A stretch of 64,000 nucleotides of DNA. Origin: Terrabacter sp040702505. GTDB taxonomy: Bacteria > Actinomycetota > Actinomycetes > Actinomycetales > Dermatophilaceae. The translations under genes and the position numbers were made by a program. The number at the start of each line of letters is the position of its first letter. Position 1 is the stretch's first letter. Under the pieces are notes generated by a model. That model was not told the DNA's origin. It ran no database searches and worked only from the letters and a program-made list of their open reading frames with translations. The DNA lies in contig NZ_JBFBLC010000005.1 of assembly GCF_040702505.1 (NCBI RefSeq), positions 124,001 through 188,000 of the forward strand, given 5' to 3'. Shown one piece after another: positions 17,738 to 26,210 of this stretch.

Positions 17738-18547
17738 ATGCGTTCGAGGTCTGTCCTCACCGTCCTGCTCGCCACCGTCCTCGCCGCTGTCCTCGCGGCC
17801 TGCAGCAGCACGAGCAGTGCGTCCAGTGGCGGCTCGGACCTGCAGGCGGTCAAGAGCGCCGGCGTGCTGAAGGTCGGGACCGAGGGCACCTACGCGCCCT
17901 TCTCCTTCCACGACCCCAAGACCAACCAGTTGACCGGCTACGACGTCGAGGTCGCCAAGGCCGTCGCCGACAAGCTCGGCGTCAAGGTGCAGTACGTCGA
18001 GACCCCGTGGGACGCGATCTTCGCCGGCCTCACGAGCAACCGCTTCGACGCCGTCATCAACCAGGTGACGAAGAACCCCCAGCGTGCGGGCCTCTACGGG
18101 CTGAGCTCGACCTACACGTACTCGGAGGGCGTCATCGCGACGCGTGCGGACAACTCCTCGATCACCTCCCTCGCCGCGCTCAAGGGCAAGAAGTCGGCAC
18201 AGAGCCTGACGAGCAACTGGGCGCAGGTCGCCAAGGACGCCGGTGCGCAGGTGGAGTCGGTCGAGGGGTTCACCCAGGCCATCACCCTGCTCAAGCAGTC
18301 GCGCGTCGACGCCACCGTCAACGACAGCCTCGCCGTCCTCGACTACCAGAAGTCCACCGGCGACCAGAGCATCAAGATCGCCGGCAAGACCGGCGACGTC
18401 TCCGAGCAGGCCGTGGCCACCCGCAAGAGCTCCGACCTCGTCGCCGCGATCGACAAGGCGCTGGGCGAGCTGAAGGCCGACGGCACGCTGAAGAAGCTCT
18501 CCGAGAAGTACTTCGGCAGCGACGTCTCGGTCAAGCCCGCCGCGTGA
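17738..18547 (+). CDS. Cystine-type amino-acid ABC transporter, binding lipoprotein
   Basis: The 269-residue protein has a lipobox with Cys22 (VLAAC) and a periplasmic-binding-protein domain of family 3. The stretches VGTEGTYAPFSFHD, LTGYDVEVAKAVADKLG and FDAVINQVTKN closely follow E. coli FliY/TcyJ and B. subtilis TcyA-type cystine receptors. The VINQVT segment is typical of that group. A permease and an ATPase gene follow in the same operon. Substrate assignment to L-cystine is by family resemblance and by the neighbouring transsulfuration genes. Confidence 0.85.
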   Translation: MRSRSVLTVLLATVLAAVLAACSSTSSASSGGSDLQAVKSAGVLKVGTEGTYAPFSFHDPKTNQLTGYDVEVAKAVADKLGVKVQYVETPWDAIFAGLTSNRFDAVINQVTKNPQRAGLYGLSSTYTYSEGVIATRADNSSITSLAALKGKKSAQSLTSNWAQVAKDAGAQVESVEGFTQAITLLKQSRVDATVNDSLAVLDYQKSTGDQSIKIAGKTGDVSEQAVATRKSSDLVAAIDKALGELKADGTLKKLSEKYFGSDVSVKPAA

Positions 18548-18596
18548 CCCCGAAAACCCGTCCCACCTGCACGACCCGCCGGATCGGGAGGGCGTC

Positions 18597-19265
18597 GTGA
18601 ACGAGCAGACGACCCAGCTCATCCTCGACTCGCTGGGACCGTTGCTGCGCGCCACGGTCACCATGACGATCCCGCTGACGATCATCAGCTTCGTCCTCGG
18701 GCTCGTCCTGGCGCTCGTGGTCGCGCTCATGCGGCTGTCCAAGGTGCGCGTCGTGTCGTGGATCGCCCGCGTCTACATCTCGGTGATCCGCGGCACGCCG
18801 CTGCTGCTGCAGCTGTTCATCATCTTCTACGGGCTGCCTGCCCTGGGGGTGCAGTTCGACCCCTTCCCGGCCGCGGTCCTCGCCTTCACCCTCAACGTCG
18901 GCGGGTACGCCGCCGAGGTCATCCGCTCGGCGATCCTCTCGGTGCCCAAGGGCCAGTGGGAGGCGGCCTCGACCGTCGGGATGGGCTACGTCACGACGCT
19001 GCGGCGGGTCGTCCTGCCCCAGGCCGCGCGCACCGCGATCCCGCCGCTGTCCAACACGTTGATCTCGCTCGTCAAGGACACCTCGCTGGCCTCGACCATC
19101 CAGGTGACCGAGCTGCTGCGCGTCGCGCAGGAGGCAGCGGCCCCGACGTACCAGTTCTTCGCCCTCTACGGCGTCGCTGCCGCGTACTACTGGGTCGTCT
19201 GCCTGGTCCTCTCCTTCGGCCAGTCCCGCCTCGAGCACCGACAGAACAGGTACGTCGCAGCATGA
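18597..19265 (+). CDS. Cystine-type amino-acid ABC transporter permease
   Basis: The 222-residue membrane protein has the HisMQ-type permease organisation. The TM5 coupling (EAA) loop is QWEAASTVGMGYVTTLRRV. SVIRGTPLLLQLFIIFYGLP is the N-terminal signature of polar amino-acid permeases. It is similar in plan to TcyL/YecS. The GTG start follows the binding-protein stop by 49 nt. The stop overlaps the ATPase start (ATGA). It probably forms a homodimer in the membrane, since no second permease gene is present. Confidence 0.88.
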   Translation: MNEQTTQLILDSLGPLLRATVTMTIPLTIISFVLGLVLALVVALMRLSKVRVVSWIARVYISVIRGTPLLLQLFIIFYGLPALGVQFDPFPAAVLAFTLNVGGYAAEVIRSAILSVPKGQWEAASTVGMGYVTTLRRVVLPQAARTAIPPLSNTLISLVKDTSLASTIQVTELLRVAQEAAAPTYQFFALYGVAAAYYWVVCLVLSFGQSRLEHRQNRYVAA

Positions 19266-20062
19266 GCGAGATATCGATCGAACCCCGGCCGGAGGGTCGG
19301 CCCGAGCAGTCCCTCGTCTCCGTCACCGGACTGGCCAAGTCCTTCGGGGACCACACGGTGCTGCGGTCCATCGACTTCGAGGTGGCCCCCGGCAGCGTCA
19401 CGGTGCTCATCGGGCCCTCCGGGTCCGGCAAGACGACCGTCCTGCGCTCGCTGAACGCGCTCGACGTGGCCGATGCCGGCGTCGTGCGCATCGGCGACGT
19501 CGAGGTCGACTTCGCCGAGCGTCCCGTCACGAAGAGGCAGGTCGCGACGCTGCGGGCGCAGAGCGGCATGGTGTTCCAGTCGCACCACCTCTTCCCGCAC
19601 CTGACCGTCCTCGAGAACGTCACCTCCGGCCCGGTGCTCGCCCAGCGGCGCAACCGGGCCGAGGCCGACGCCGAGGGCCGCGAGCTGCTACGGCTCGTGG
19701 GCCTGGGCGACCGTGCGGACGCCTACCCGTACCAGCTGTCCGGCGGCCAGCAGCAGCGCGTCGGCATCGCCCGCGCGCTGGCCGTTCGGCCGCAGCTGAT
19801 GCTCTTCGACGAGCCGACGTCGGCGCTCGACCCGGAGCTTGTCGGGGAAGTGCTCACGGTCATGAAAGACCTTGCGGCACAGGGCTGGACGATGGTGGTG
19901 GTCACCCACGAGATCCGCTTCGCGCAGCAGGTCGCCGATCAGGTGCTGTTCATGGACGGCGGCGTCATCGTCGAGCGCGGCACGCCCGAGCAGGTGCTCA
20001 CCCGGCCCAGCACCGAGCGCGCCCGCCAGTTCCTGCACCGCATCCTCGACCCGCTGGACTGA
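19262..20062 (+). CDS. Cystine-type amino-acid ABC transporter ATPase
   Basis: The 266-residue ATPase has Walker A GPSGSGKTT (about residue 56), a Q-loop in MVFQSHHLFPHLTV, the signature LSGGQQQR, Walker B LMLFDEPTSALD and the switch His in VTHE. The pattern is of the polar amino-acid uptake family (TcyN/GlnQ). It is translationally coupled to the permease. With the receptor it makes a complete importer. Confidence 0.93.
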   Translation: MSEISIEPRPEGRPEQSLVSVTGLAKSFGDHTVLRSIDFEVAPGSVTVLIGPSGSGKTTVLRSLNALDVADAGVVRIGDVEVDFAERPVTKRQVATLRAQSGMVFQSHHLFPHLTVLENVTSGPVLAQRRNRAEADAEGRELLRLVGLGDRADAYPYQLSGGQQQRVGIARALAVRPQLMLFDEPTSALDPELVGEVLTVMKDLAAQGWTMVVVTHEIRFAQQVADQVLFMDGGVIVERGTPEQVLTRPSTERARQFLHRILDPLD

Positions 20063-20107
20063 GCCCGTCGCCCGACGGCGCCAGAGGACGTATGCCGTGA
20101 GATCGCG

Positions 20108-20896
20108 TCAGCCGAGCACGCCCGCCCGGTCGACGGCGCGCTCCACGACGGTCGCCATCTCCGCGTAGCCGCGGTCGTTCGGATGGAACCGGTCGGAGGC
20201 GAGACGGCCGCGCCATGACCGCGGCCCCTCCCGGCGCATGTCGACGAGGACCAGCCGGCCCGCGTCGGCGCGCTCACGCAGGAGGGCGTCCACGGCCCGT
20301 GCCTCGCGGTGCGGGTTGGGCAGGTTCGCCACGAGGGCGCCCGCCGGGAGGCGGTCCAGCATTGCCTCGAACCGCTGCGCCAGGCCGCGGCGGTGACGCC
20401 GCACCACGACGTCGTTCGAGCCGATGACGACGGTGACCAGCGCCGCCCGACCGCCCGCCCCGACCGGCTGCCCGAGCTCCGCCGGCTGCCCCAGCTCTGC
20501 CATCCGTTCGAGCAGCTCGAGGGCGGGCAGCTGCCGGTCGAGCACGTCCTGCACTCGCGCGCCGTTGACGCCCAGGTTGACGAGGCGGTGGCTCCAGCCC
20601 CGCCGGGCGAGCCGCTCGCTCAGCTGCCCGGCCCAGCCACGGTCGGGCGCGCTCGCACCGATACCCTGCGTCATCGAGTCGCCGAGGGCCACCCACAGGG
20701 GCCCGCCGGACGTGGCGGCCACGCGGTTGTGGGACTCCCACCACACGGCATACGGCAGCACCTGCTCCTGGACGGCGCGGACGCCGGGGAGCGTCGCCGA
20801 CAGGGCCGAGAGCACCCGGCCGCGGGGGCGCTCGCTGCGGTTGCTGTAGTCGAAGGCGGGAGCCACGGGGGCAGCATCGCAGACGTCGGGCCGCAT
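20108..20896 (-). CDS. SGNH/GDSL hydrolase
   Basis: The 262-residue protein contains all four SGNH blocks: GDSMTQG (nucleophile Ser near residue 73), NLGVNGARV, VIGSNDVVV and DRFHPND. A short internal duplication, AELGQPAELGQP, lies near residues 133-144. No signal peptide or clear membrane segment is present, unlike the SGNH protein at 1272-2366. It is transcribed divergently from metB, with 51 bp between the starts. The ester substrate is unknown. Confidence 0.8.
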   Translation of the reverse strand: MRPDVCDAAPVAPAFDYSNRSERPRGRVLSALSATLPGVRAVQEQVLPYAVWWESHNRVAATSGGPLWVALGDSMTQGIGASAPDRGWAGQLSERLARRGWSHRLVNLGVNGARVQDVLDRQLPALELLERMAELGQPAELGQPVGAGGRAALVTVVIGSNDVVVRRHRRGLAQRFEAMLDRLPAGALVANLPNPHREARAVDALLRERADAGRLVLVDMRREGPRSWRGRLASDRFHPNDRGYAEMATVVERAVDRAGVLG

Positions 20897-20934
20897 CCGT
20901 CGTCAGCGGGTGGGGCGCGTGACGGTGCAGGGAT

Positions 20935-20940
20935 TAGGGT
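20935..20940 (+). promoter_or_regulatory. -10 element (TAGGGT) of metB, likely leaderless
   Basis: TAGGGT ends seven bases before the ATG at 20948, with no ribosome binding site in the gap. Confidence 0.5.
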
Positions 20941-20947
20941 CGTCGTC

Positions 20948-22126
20948 ATGTCTGAAGACCACGGTTTCTCCACCCGAGCCATCCACGCCGGCCAGGAGGC
21001 GGACGAGGCCACCGGTGCCGTCGTCACGCCCATCTACCAGGTGTCGACGTACAAGCAGGACGGCATCGGCGGCTTCCGCAAGGGCTACGAGTACAGCAGG
21101 TCGGCCAACCCGACGCGCACGGCGCTGGAGGAGTGCATCGCCTCCCTCGAGGGTGGCAGCCGCGGCTTCGCTTTCGCCTCGGGGCTGGCCGGACAGGACA
21201 CCGTGGCCCGCGCGCTGCTCGTGCCCGGCGATCACGTGGTCGTGCCCAACGACGCCTACGGCGGCACCTACCGCTACTTCAATCGGGTCGCCAAACCGCA
21301 GGGCATCGAGCACTCCATCGCCGACATGGGCGACGTGGAGGCGGTGCGCGCGGCGATCCGCCCTGGGCAGACGAAGATGGTCTGGGTCGAGACGCCGACC
21401 AACCCGCTGCTCGGCGTGGCCGACATCGCGGCGATCGCCTCGCTGGCCCACGAGGCCGGCGCCCTGCTGGTCGTAGACAACACCTTCGCGACCGCGTACC
21501 TCCAGAGCCCCCTGGCGCTCGGCGCGGACATCGTGACGCAGTCGACGACGAAGTACTCCGGCGGCCACAGCGACGTCGTCGGCGGCGCGGTCGTCACCGC
21601 GCGGGACATCAAGGTGGCCGGCTACGAGGACGCCGCGGACCGGATCGCCTTCCACCAGAACAGCATCGGGGGCGTCGCCGGGCCCTTCGACTCTTGGCTG
21701 ACGCTGCGCGGCCTCAAGACGCTCGCGATCCGCATGGAGCGTCACTGCGACAACGCGGAGAAGGTCGTCGAGTTCCTCTCGCGCCACGACGCCGTGTCGC
21801 ACGTGCTCTACCCGGGCCTGCCGACGCACCACAACCACGACGTCGCGGCGCGGCAGATGAAGCGCTTCGGCGGCATGGTGAGCTTCCGGATGCGTCGCGG
21901 CGAGGACGCGGCCGTCAAGGCCTGCGCGGCCGTGCGCCTCTGGACCCTCGGTGAGTCGCTCGGTGGCGTCGAGTCGCTCATCGAGCACCCGGGCCGCATG
22001 ACCCACGCCAGCGTCGCCGGCACCGAGCTCGAGGTCCCGTCCGACCTGATCCGGCTCTCGGTCGGCATCGAGGACGCGGACGACCTCATCGCCGACCTGC
22101 GCGAGGCCCTCGACATCCACGGCTGA
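20948..22126 (+). CDS. metB: Cystathionine gamma-synthase / gamma-lyase family enzyme
   Basis: This 392-residue PLP enzyme of the Cys/Met metabolism family has the cofactor Lys202 in QSTTKYSGGHSD, the PLP-contact YSRSANPTR and VVDNTFATAYLQSPLALGAD. Cystathionine gamma-synthase joins an activated homoserine to cysteine, and gamma-lyase runs the reverse. The two cannot be separated by eye. I keep metB because the order cbs ... metB ... greA ... mca matches M. tuberculosis, where the gene is Rv1079. With cbs it allows sulfur flow both ways between cysteine and homocysteine. Confidence 0.88.
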   Translation: MSEDHGFSTRAIHAGQEADEATGAVVTPIYQVSTYKQDGIGGFRKGYEYSRSANPTRTALEECIASLEGGSRGFAFASGLAGQDTVARALLVPGDHVVVPNDAYGGTYRYFNRVAKPQGIEHSIADMGDVEAVRAAIRPGQTKMVWVETPTNPLLGVADIAAIASLAHEAGALLVVDNTFATAYLQSPLALGADIVTQSTTKYSGGHSDVVGGAVVTARDIKVAGYEDAADRIAFHQNSIGGVAGPFDSWLTLRGLKTLAIRMERHCDNAEKVVEFLSRHDAVSHVLYPGLPTHHNHDVAARQMKRFGGMVSFRMRRGEDAAVKACAAVRLWTLGESLGGVESLIEHPGRMTHASVAGTELEVPSDLIRLSVGIEDADDLIADLREALDIHG

Positions 22127-22159
22127 GACCTCCGGCTGAGACGCTCGCAGCGACCGGGC

Positions 22160-23548
22160 ATGACGATCCTCGCCGTCGACTTCGGGTCGACCTTCACCAA
22201 GGGCGCTATGGTCGCCGAGGACGGCACCGTGCTCGCCACCGCCTCGACGCCCACGACGGGCGTCGGGGTGGGTGCTCGGGCAGGTGGCCGTGCAGGCAGC
22301 CGCCGCGAGGGCACCGGTGACGTCCTCGACGGCTACCGCACGCTGCGGGCCGAGCTGGACGTCCCCGACGATGTGACGGTGCGCGCCTGCTCGAGCGCCG
22401 GCGGTGGGCTGCGGCTGGCCGTCGTCGGCTACGAGCGGACCGTCACGGCAGAGGCCGGTCACCGCGTCGGGCTGTCGGCCGGCGCCAAGGTGGTCCACGT
22501 CGCAGCCGGGCGGCTGACGACGGCGGAGGTGGCCGCGGTGCGTGCCTCACGCCCCGACCTCGTGCTGCTCGTCGGCGGCACCGACGGCGGCAACCGGGAC
22601 GTGCTCCTGCACAACGCAGGTCGCCTGGCCAAGGCCGAGATCGGGGGCCGGGGCGCGCATGCCGTCCCGGTCGTGGTCGCCGGCAACGTCGAGGCACGCG
22701 ACGAGGCCGCAGCGGCGCTCGCCAGGACCGGCCGTCCCACCGTCCTGGCCGACAACGTGCTCCCGCAGATCGGCGTCATCGCGCCGGGGTCGGCGCGCGC
22801 CGCCATCCGCGAGGCGTTCCTGCGCCACGTGATCGGTGGCAAGGGGCTGTCCCGTGACCCGGCCTTCGCCGCGATGGTCGAGGCGGCGACCCCCGACGCC
22901 GTCCTGCTGGGTGTCGAGGTGCTCGGCTCGGTGGCCGGCGGCGACGTGCTGGTCGTCGACGTCGGCGGGGCCACCACCGACATCTACTCCTGCCTCACCC
23001 CGGAGGGCGAGGACGCCTCGCTCCGCAAGGACGTCGTCGCGCCGCTCTGGCACGCCCGCACCGTCGAGGGTGACCTCGGGATGCGCTGGAACGCCAAGCA
23101 CGTGCTCGAGGCGGCCGCCGCCGAGCACCTGCTCGACACCGTGGCCGACCCCGTCGCCCTGGCCGCGTATGCCGCCCGCGTCCACGAGCGGCCCGGCTCC
23201 CTTCCCGTCGACGACGCTGAGCGAGCCCTCGACCTGGAGCTGGCCCGGCTCGCCGTCGTCGTCGCCGTGCGCCGTCACGCCCGTCCGGCGCAGCCCACCG
23301 AGTCGGCCCGGCCGCTCGCCAACGTGACGCGGTTGGTCGGGTCCGGGGGAGTGCTGCGCCACGCCGCCCCGGCCGGTCGGGACCGGGTGCTCGACGCGGT
23401 CCTCACCGACCACGCCGGCGCCTGGAAGGTGCCGCGCGCGGCGAGCGCGACGGTCGACACGGCATACCTGCTCTTCGCCGTCGGCCTGCTGGCCGGCCAC
23501 CCCGACACTGCCGACGCGGCCCGCCGCCTGGCCCACCACCTCCTCTAA
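22160..23548 (+). CDS. GlmL/MutL-family ATPase (putative mutase chaperone), orphan
   Basis: The 462-residue protein begins with the actin/Hsp70-type phosphate-1 motif AVDFGSTFTKGAMV. It has LVGGTDGGN and the phosphate-2 motif VVDVGGATTDIYS in its middle. This matches the GlmL (MutL) family, encoded beside glutamate mutase or related B12-dependent aminomutases and thought to act as their reactivating chaperone. No mutase subunit gene is visible here, so the client is unknown. The TAA stop (23546-23548) forms the first bases of the first unit of repeat array B. It lies 33 bp after metB and may be co-transcribed with it. Confidence 0.8.
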   Translation: MTILAVDFGSTFTKGAMVAEDGTVLATASTPTTGVGVGARAGGRAGSRREGTGDVLDGYRTLRAELDVPDDVTVRACSSAGGGLRLAVVGYERTVTAEAGHRVGLSAGAKVVHVAAGRLTTAEVAAVRASRPDLVLLVGGTDGGNRDVLLHNAGRLAKAEIGGRGAHAVPVVVAGNVEARDEAAAALARTGRPTVLADNVLPQIGVIAPGSARAAIREAFLRHVIGGKGLSRDPAFAAMVEAATPDAVLLGVEVLGSVAGGDVLVVDVGGATTDIYSCLTPEGEDASLRKDVVAPLWHARTVEGDLGMRWNAKHVLEAAAAEHLLDTVADPVALAAYAARVHERPGSLPVDDAERALDLELARLAVVVAVRRHARPAQPTESARPLANVTRLVGSGGVLRHAAPAGRDRVLDAVLTDHAGAWKVPRAASATVDTAYLLFAVGLLAGHPDTADAARRLAHHLL

Positions 23549-23637
23549 CCGTCGAAAGGCCACGTCTGGCCCCTCTTCAACCGTCGAGAGGCCACGTGTG
23601 GCCCCTCCCTAACCGTCGAGAGGCCACGTGTGGCCCG
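23546..23637 (+). repeat. 32-bp palindromic tandem repeat, array B (3 units)
   Basis: Units start at 23546, 23578 and 23610 and share the core GGCCACGTCTGGCC or GGCCACGTGTGGCC. Orientation is the same as array A. The first unit contains the stop codon of the upstream gene. Array C, in the opposite orientation, closes the far side of the next gene, so arrays B and C form a large inverted repeat around it. Confidence 0.9.
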
Positions 23638-23739
23638 CGGAGATCCCGCTATCCACACCCCAGCAGTGCGCGTCGTCCGGGTCCACAGGCCGGCGTCGTC
23701 ATCTGTCCCGAGGGGCGCGCCGTCGAAGATGGTGCGTCC

Positions 23740-24729
23740 ATGGCACCTGAGCCGCTACCCCGGGACCTCGGGCATCGTCCGTTCCTCACCTCTGAGGGCC
23801 TCGCCGCCGGAGTGACCCGAAAGCGGATGCGCGGGCAGGATCTCTGGACCCCGACGCGTGGCGTGCGCATCTCGTCTCTGCCCACGACGGACGTCGAGCG
23901 TGCCCGCGCCTTCGCCGTGGCGGCAGGGACCGACTTCGCGTTCTCCCACGTCACCGCCGCGCAGCTGCTCGGCATCCCCCTGCCGTATGCCGTCGAGGAG
24001 GACTGCCGCGTCCACATCGTCACGTCCACCGCGGCGAACCGCATTCGGCGACCCGAGGTCGTCGGCCACCGCGGTCTCGAGACCCGTGAAGTCCTCGAGG
24101 TCGACGGACTTCCCGTGGTGGCGCCGGCCGACACCTGGGCCGATCTGGGTGAGTTCGTCGGACCGGGGAAACCGGTCGGCCTGGACGACCTGATCGCCGC
24201 CGGCGACGCTGTGGCGAACCTCGTCGGTGGGACGGCCCCGCTCCGTCGGGCGGTCGAGCGTCGAGTTCGCCCGAGAGGCAAGGTGACACTCACCTACGCG
24301 ATCCCACGCATCCGGCCGAAGTCCTGGTCGCCGATGGAGACACGCAGCCGGCTCATGGTCGTGAGGGCGGGGCTGCCCGAGCCGGTGCACAACGCAGACA
24401 TCCTGAGCCCGTCGGGAGAATGGCTCGGCTGCGGCGACCTTGTGTGGGAGGAGCAGAAGGTGGTGGGTGAGTACCAGGGTGTCGAGTTCCACACGCGGCT
24501 CAAGGATCGCGCTCGCGACGGGATCCGCCGCGCCCGCGCCGAGCGGGGTGGATGGGCCGTCGTCGAGGTGACCGCGAAGGACGTCTTCGACCGGGAATGC
24601 CGGGCGAGGAAGCTGCGCGAGTTCGCTGGTCACCTCGGGGTCAACCCCCACCTGTTGGACGTGTCTGCAGCCGAGCCGCAGTTCTTCGCGCCGGCGCAGT
24701 TCGCGCGTCCGCGGCGGCGACGATCCTGA
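23740..24729 (+). CDS. AbiEi/DUF559-like protein between inverted repeat arrays
   Basis: The 329-residue protein resembles a large actinobacterial family with an N-terminal winged-helix, AbiEi antitoxin-like part (residues 1-60, LTSEGLAAGVTRKRMRGQ) and a C-terminal DUF559/Vsr-like nuclease fold. The nuclease-like features are ETRSRLMVVRAGLPEP, the Asp in LGCGDLVWEEQKVVGEYQG and a later Lys/Arg-rich helix. The pattern E...D...E-x-[QK] fits a PD-(D/E)XK active site, but this is inference. No toxin partner gene is adjacent. There is a weak ribosome binding site. Repeat array C begins on the base after the stop codon. Its function is unknown. Confidence 0.6.
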   Translation: MAPEPLPRDLGHRPFLTSEGLAAGVTRKRMRGQDLWTPTRGVRISSLPTTDVERARAFAVAAGTDFAFSHVTAAQLLGIPLPYAVEEDCRVHIVTSTAANRIRRPEVVGHRGLETREVLEVDGLPVVAPADTWADLGEFVGPGKPVGLDDLIAAGDAVANLVGGTAPLRRAVERRVRPRGKVTLTYAIPRIRPKSWSPMETRSRLMVVRAGLPEPVHNADILSPSGEWLGCGDLVWEEQKVVGEYQGVEFHTRLKDRARDGIRRARAERGGWAVVEVTAKDVFDRECRARKLREFAGHLGVNPHLLDVSAAEPQFFAPAQFARPRRRRS

Positions 24730-24856
24730 GGGCCAGACGTGGCCTGTCGACGGTTCGAGAGGGGCCAGACGTGGCCTCTCGACGGGTGGGGAGGGGCCAG
24801 ACGTGGCCTCTCGACGGTTCGACAGGGGCCAGATGTGGCCTTTCGACGGTTCAGAT
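24730..24856 (-). repeat. 32-bp palindromic tandem repeat, array C (4 units, inverted)
   Basis: GGCCAGACGTGGCC cores recur at 24731, 24763, 24795 and 24827 (the last as GGCCAGATGTGGCC), again an exact 32-bp period. The array is the reverse complement of arrays A and B. It starts immediately after the TGA of the upstream gene. Confidence 0.9.
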
Positions 24857-24925
24857 GTGGGAACGGGCCGGCACCGCCGCGGTGTCGCGGGGGAGCCGGC
24901 CCGTTGGTCAGGCGTCTGGGGGCGC

Positions 24926-25411
24926 TCAGCCGGTGTAGGGCTTGGCGGCCAAGATCTTGACCTCGATCGTCTTGCCGTTCGGGGCCTCGTAGCTGGTGCT
25001 GTCACCGACGCTCTTGCCGTTGATGGCAGCGCCCATGGCGGACTTCTCGGAGAAGACCTGCAGGTCGTCGCCGTCGGCGATCTCGCGGTTGCCGAGCAGG
25101 AAGGTCTCCTCGTCGCCGAACATCTCGACCGTCACGAGCATGCCGGGCTCGACGACGCCGTCGTCGGGGGGCGTCTCACCGATCGTCGCGTTCTGGAGCA
25201 GCTCGGTCAGCTGGCGGATGCGGGCCTCCATCTTGCCCTGCTCCTCGCGGGCGGCGTGGTAGCCGCCGTTCTCCTTGAGGTCGCCCTCCTCGCGGGCCTC
25301 CTCGATCTTGCGCGCGATCTCGATGCGACCTTCGCCCGTCAGCTGGTCGAGTTCCGCCTTGAGGCGGTCATGGGCCTCCTGGGTCAGGAAGCCAGCGGCA
25401 GTCTCGGTCAC
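24926..25411 (-). CDS. greA: Transcript cleavage factor GreA
   Basis: The 161-residue protein has the two GreA domains. The N-terminal coiled coil runs over about residues 1-75 (LTQEAHDRLKAELDQLTGEG) with the acidic tip region AREEGDLKENGGYHAA, whose Asp and Glu reach the RNA polymerase active site. The C-terminal FKBP-like domain contains KSAMGAAINGKSVGD. It rescues backtracked RNA polymerase by stimulating RNA cleavage. The GTG at 25411-25409 is preferred to one three codons upstream because AAGGAG then lies 8 nt before it. Confidence 0.95.
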   Translation of the reverse strand: MTETAAGFLTQEAHDRLKAELDQLTGEGRIEIARKIEEAREEGDLKENGGYHAAREEQGKMEARIRQLTELLQNATIGETPPDDGVVEPGMLVTVEMFGDEETFLLGNREIADGDDLQVFSEKSAMGAAINGKSVGDSTSYEAPNGKTIEVKILAAKPYTG

Positions 25412-25434
25412 GGTTGTCACTCCTTGGATGAACA

Positions 25435-25462
25435 GCGCCCACGCGGTGCTCCGCGTGGGCGC
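25435..25462 (-). promoter_or_regulatory. Leader hairpin upstream of greA
   Basis: A perfect 12-bp stem (GCGCCCACGCGG, 25435-25446, with 25451-25462) sits about 24 nt before the greA start, just upstream of its ribosome binding site. On the greA strand it is preceded by a CTTCTTTTTG tract and is not followed by a T-run, so it looks like a leader structure and not a terminator. Confidence 0.5.
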
Positions 25463-25656
25463 CTGCACAAAAAGAAGGGCCCGAACGGCGGTGTCGACAC
25501 CTGCGTTTGCCGGTCGGCGACGGGTCCGGACCCTGGATGAAGAACTCAGGATAACAAAGTGGCGGCCTCGAGTGCAGGTCAAACCACCGGGTCGTATGCC
25601 GTCCCGCAACGAGGTGCCCCGGTATGCGCCCCTTTGTCGCTCCTGCTGGTCGAGGT

Positions 25657-26028
25657 TCAGGAGCAGTGCGTGACCTGCCCGGTGACGGCCCGAGAGGTCG
25701 TGCGCAGCATCGCCGACTGCTTCGTGGTCTCCTCGGTGCTCGCCGGCACCTGGACGGTGGTGGTCCCGACGGGGGAGAAGTCGATGGCGAGCGCCTCCAC
25801 CGTGCAGGTCAGCGCCGTGCCGCCCGGGCGGTAGACCTGGAAGTCGACGCGGACCTGCTGGTCGCTGACCACCTTGTAGCCGAGCGTGTCCCACGACGGC
25901 TGCCCCAACGTCGCGGACAGCCCGAGCCAGGTGGCCAGCGCGACGCCGGCGAGGATCCCGACCGTGCCGATGACCCACCACTTGAGCTGGCCGGGAGCGG
26001 GGCGGGGCAGGGTCGGGCGGGACGGCAT
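25657..26028 (-). CDS. DUF4307 single-pass membrane protein
   Basis: The 123-residue protein has one hydrophobic helix at about residues 18-38 (WWVIGTVGILAGVALATWLG). The extracytoplasmic part contains DTLGYKVVSDQQVRVDFQVY, RPGGTALTCTVEAL and a terminal Cys (GQVTHCS). This is the DUF4307 family, found in actinobacteria next to greA and mca (Rv1081c in M. tuberculosis). The two Cys residues might form a disulfide. Function is unknown. I use the ATG at 26028 because the family begins here. An upstream extension is open but lacks family character. Confidence 0.75.
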   Translation of the reverse strand: MPSRPTLPRPAPGQLKWWVIGTVGILAGVALATWLGLSATLGQPSWDTLGYKVVSDQQVRVDFQVYRPGGTALTCTVEALAIDFSPVGTTTVQVPASTEETTKQSAMLRTTSRAVTGQVTHCS

Positions 26029-26210
26029 AAGTGGGTCCTGGCGGTTCGAGCCCGTGCCGAGAAGGGCACGGGGGAGTGAGAGGATGGCAGTCGGGTCCAG
26101 TCTCTCCCATGGCAGCACGACCGGGAGCAGCGGCCCGGCGCGACGCGGCATGGCGAACGGCCGCCGCCCGCGCACCACCGACCGAGACTTGAGGACAAGC
26201 AGGGAGCCAC

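Noticed and set aside
7578..24856. CRISPR array at the 32-bp repeats
   Set aside because: The whole 32-bp period is repeated, so there are no variable spacers, and no cas gene is near. The arrays have only three or four units.
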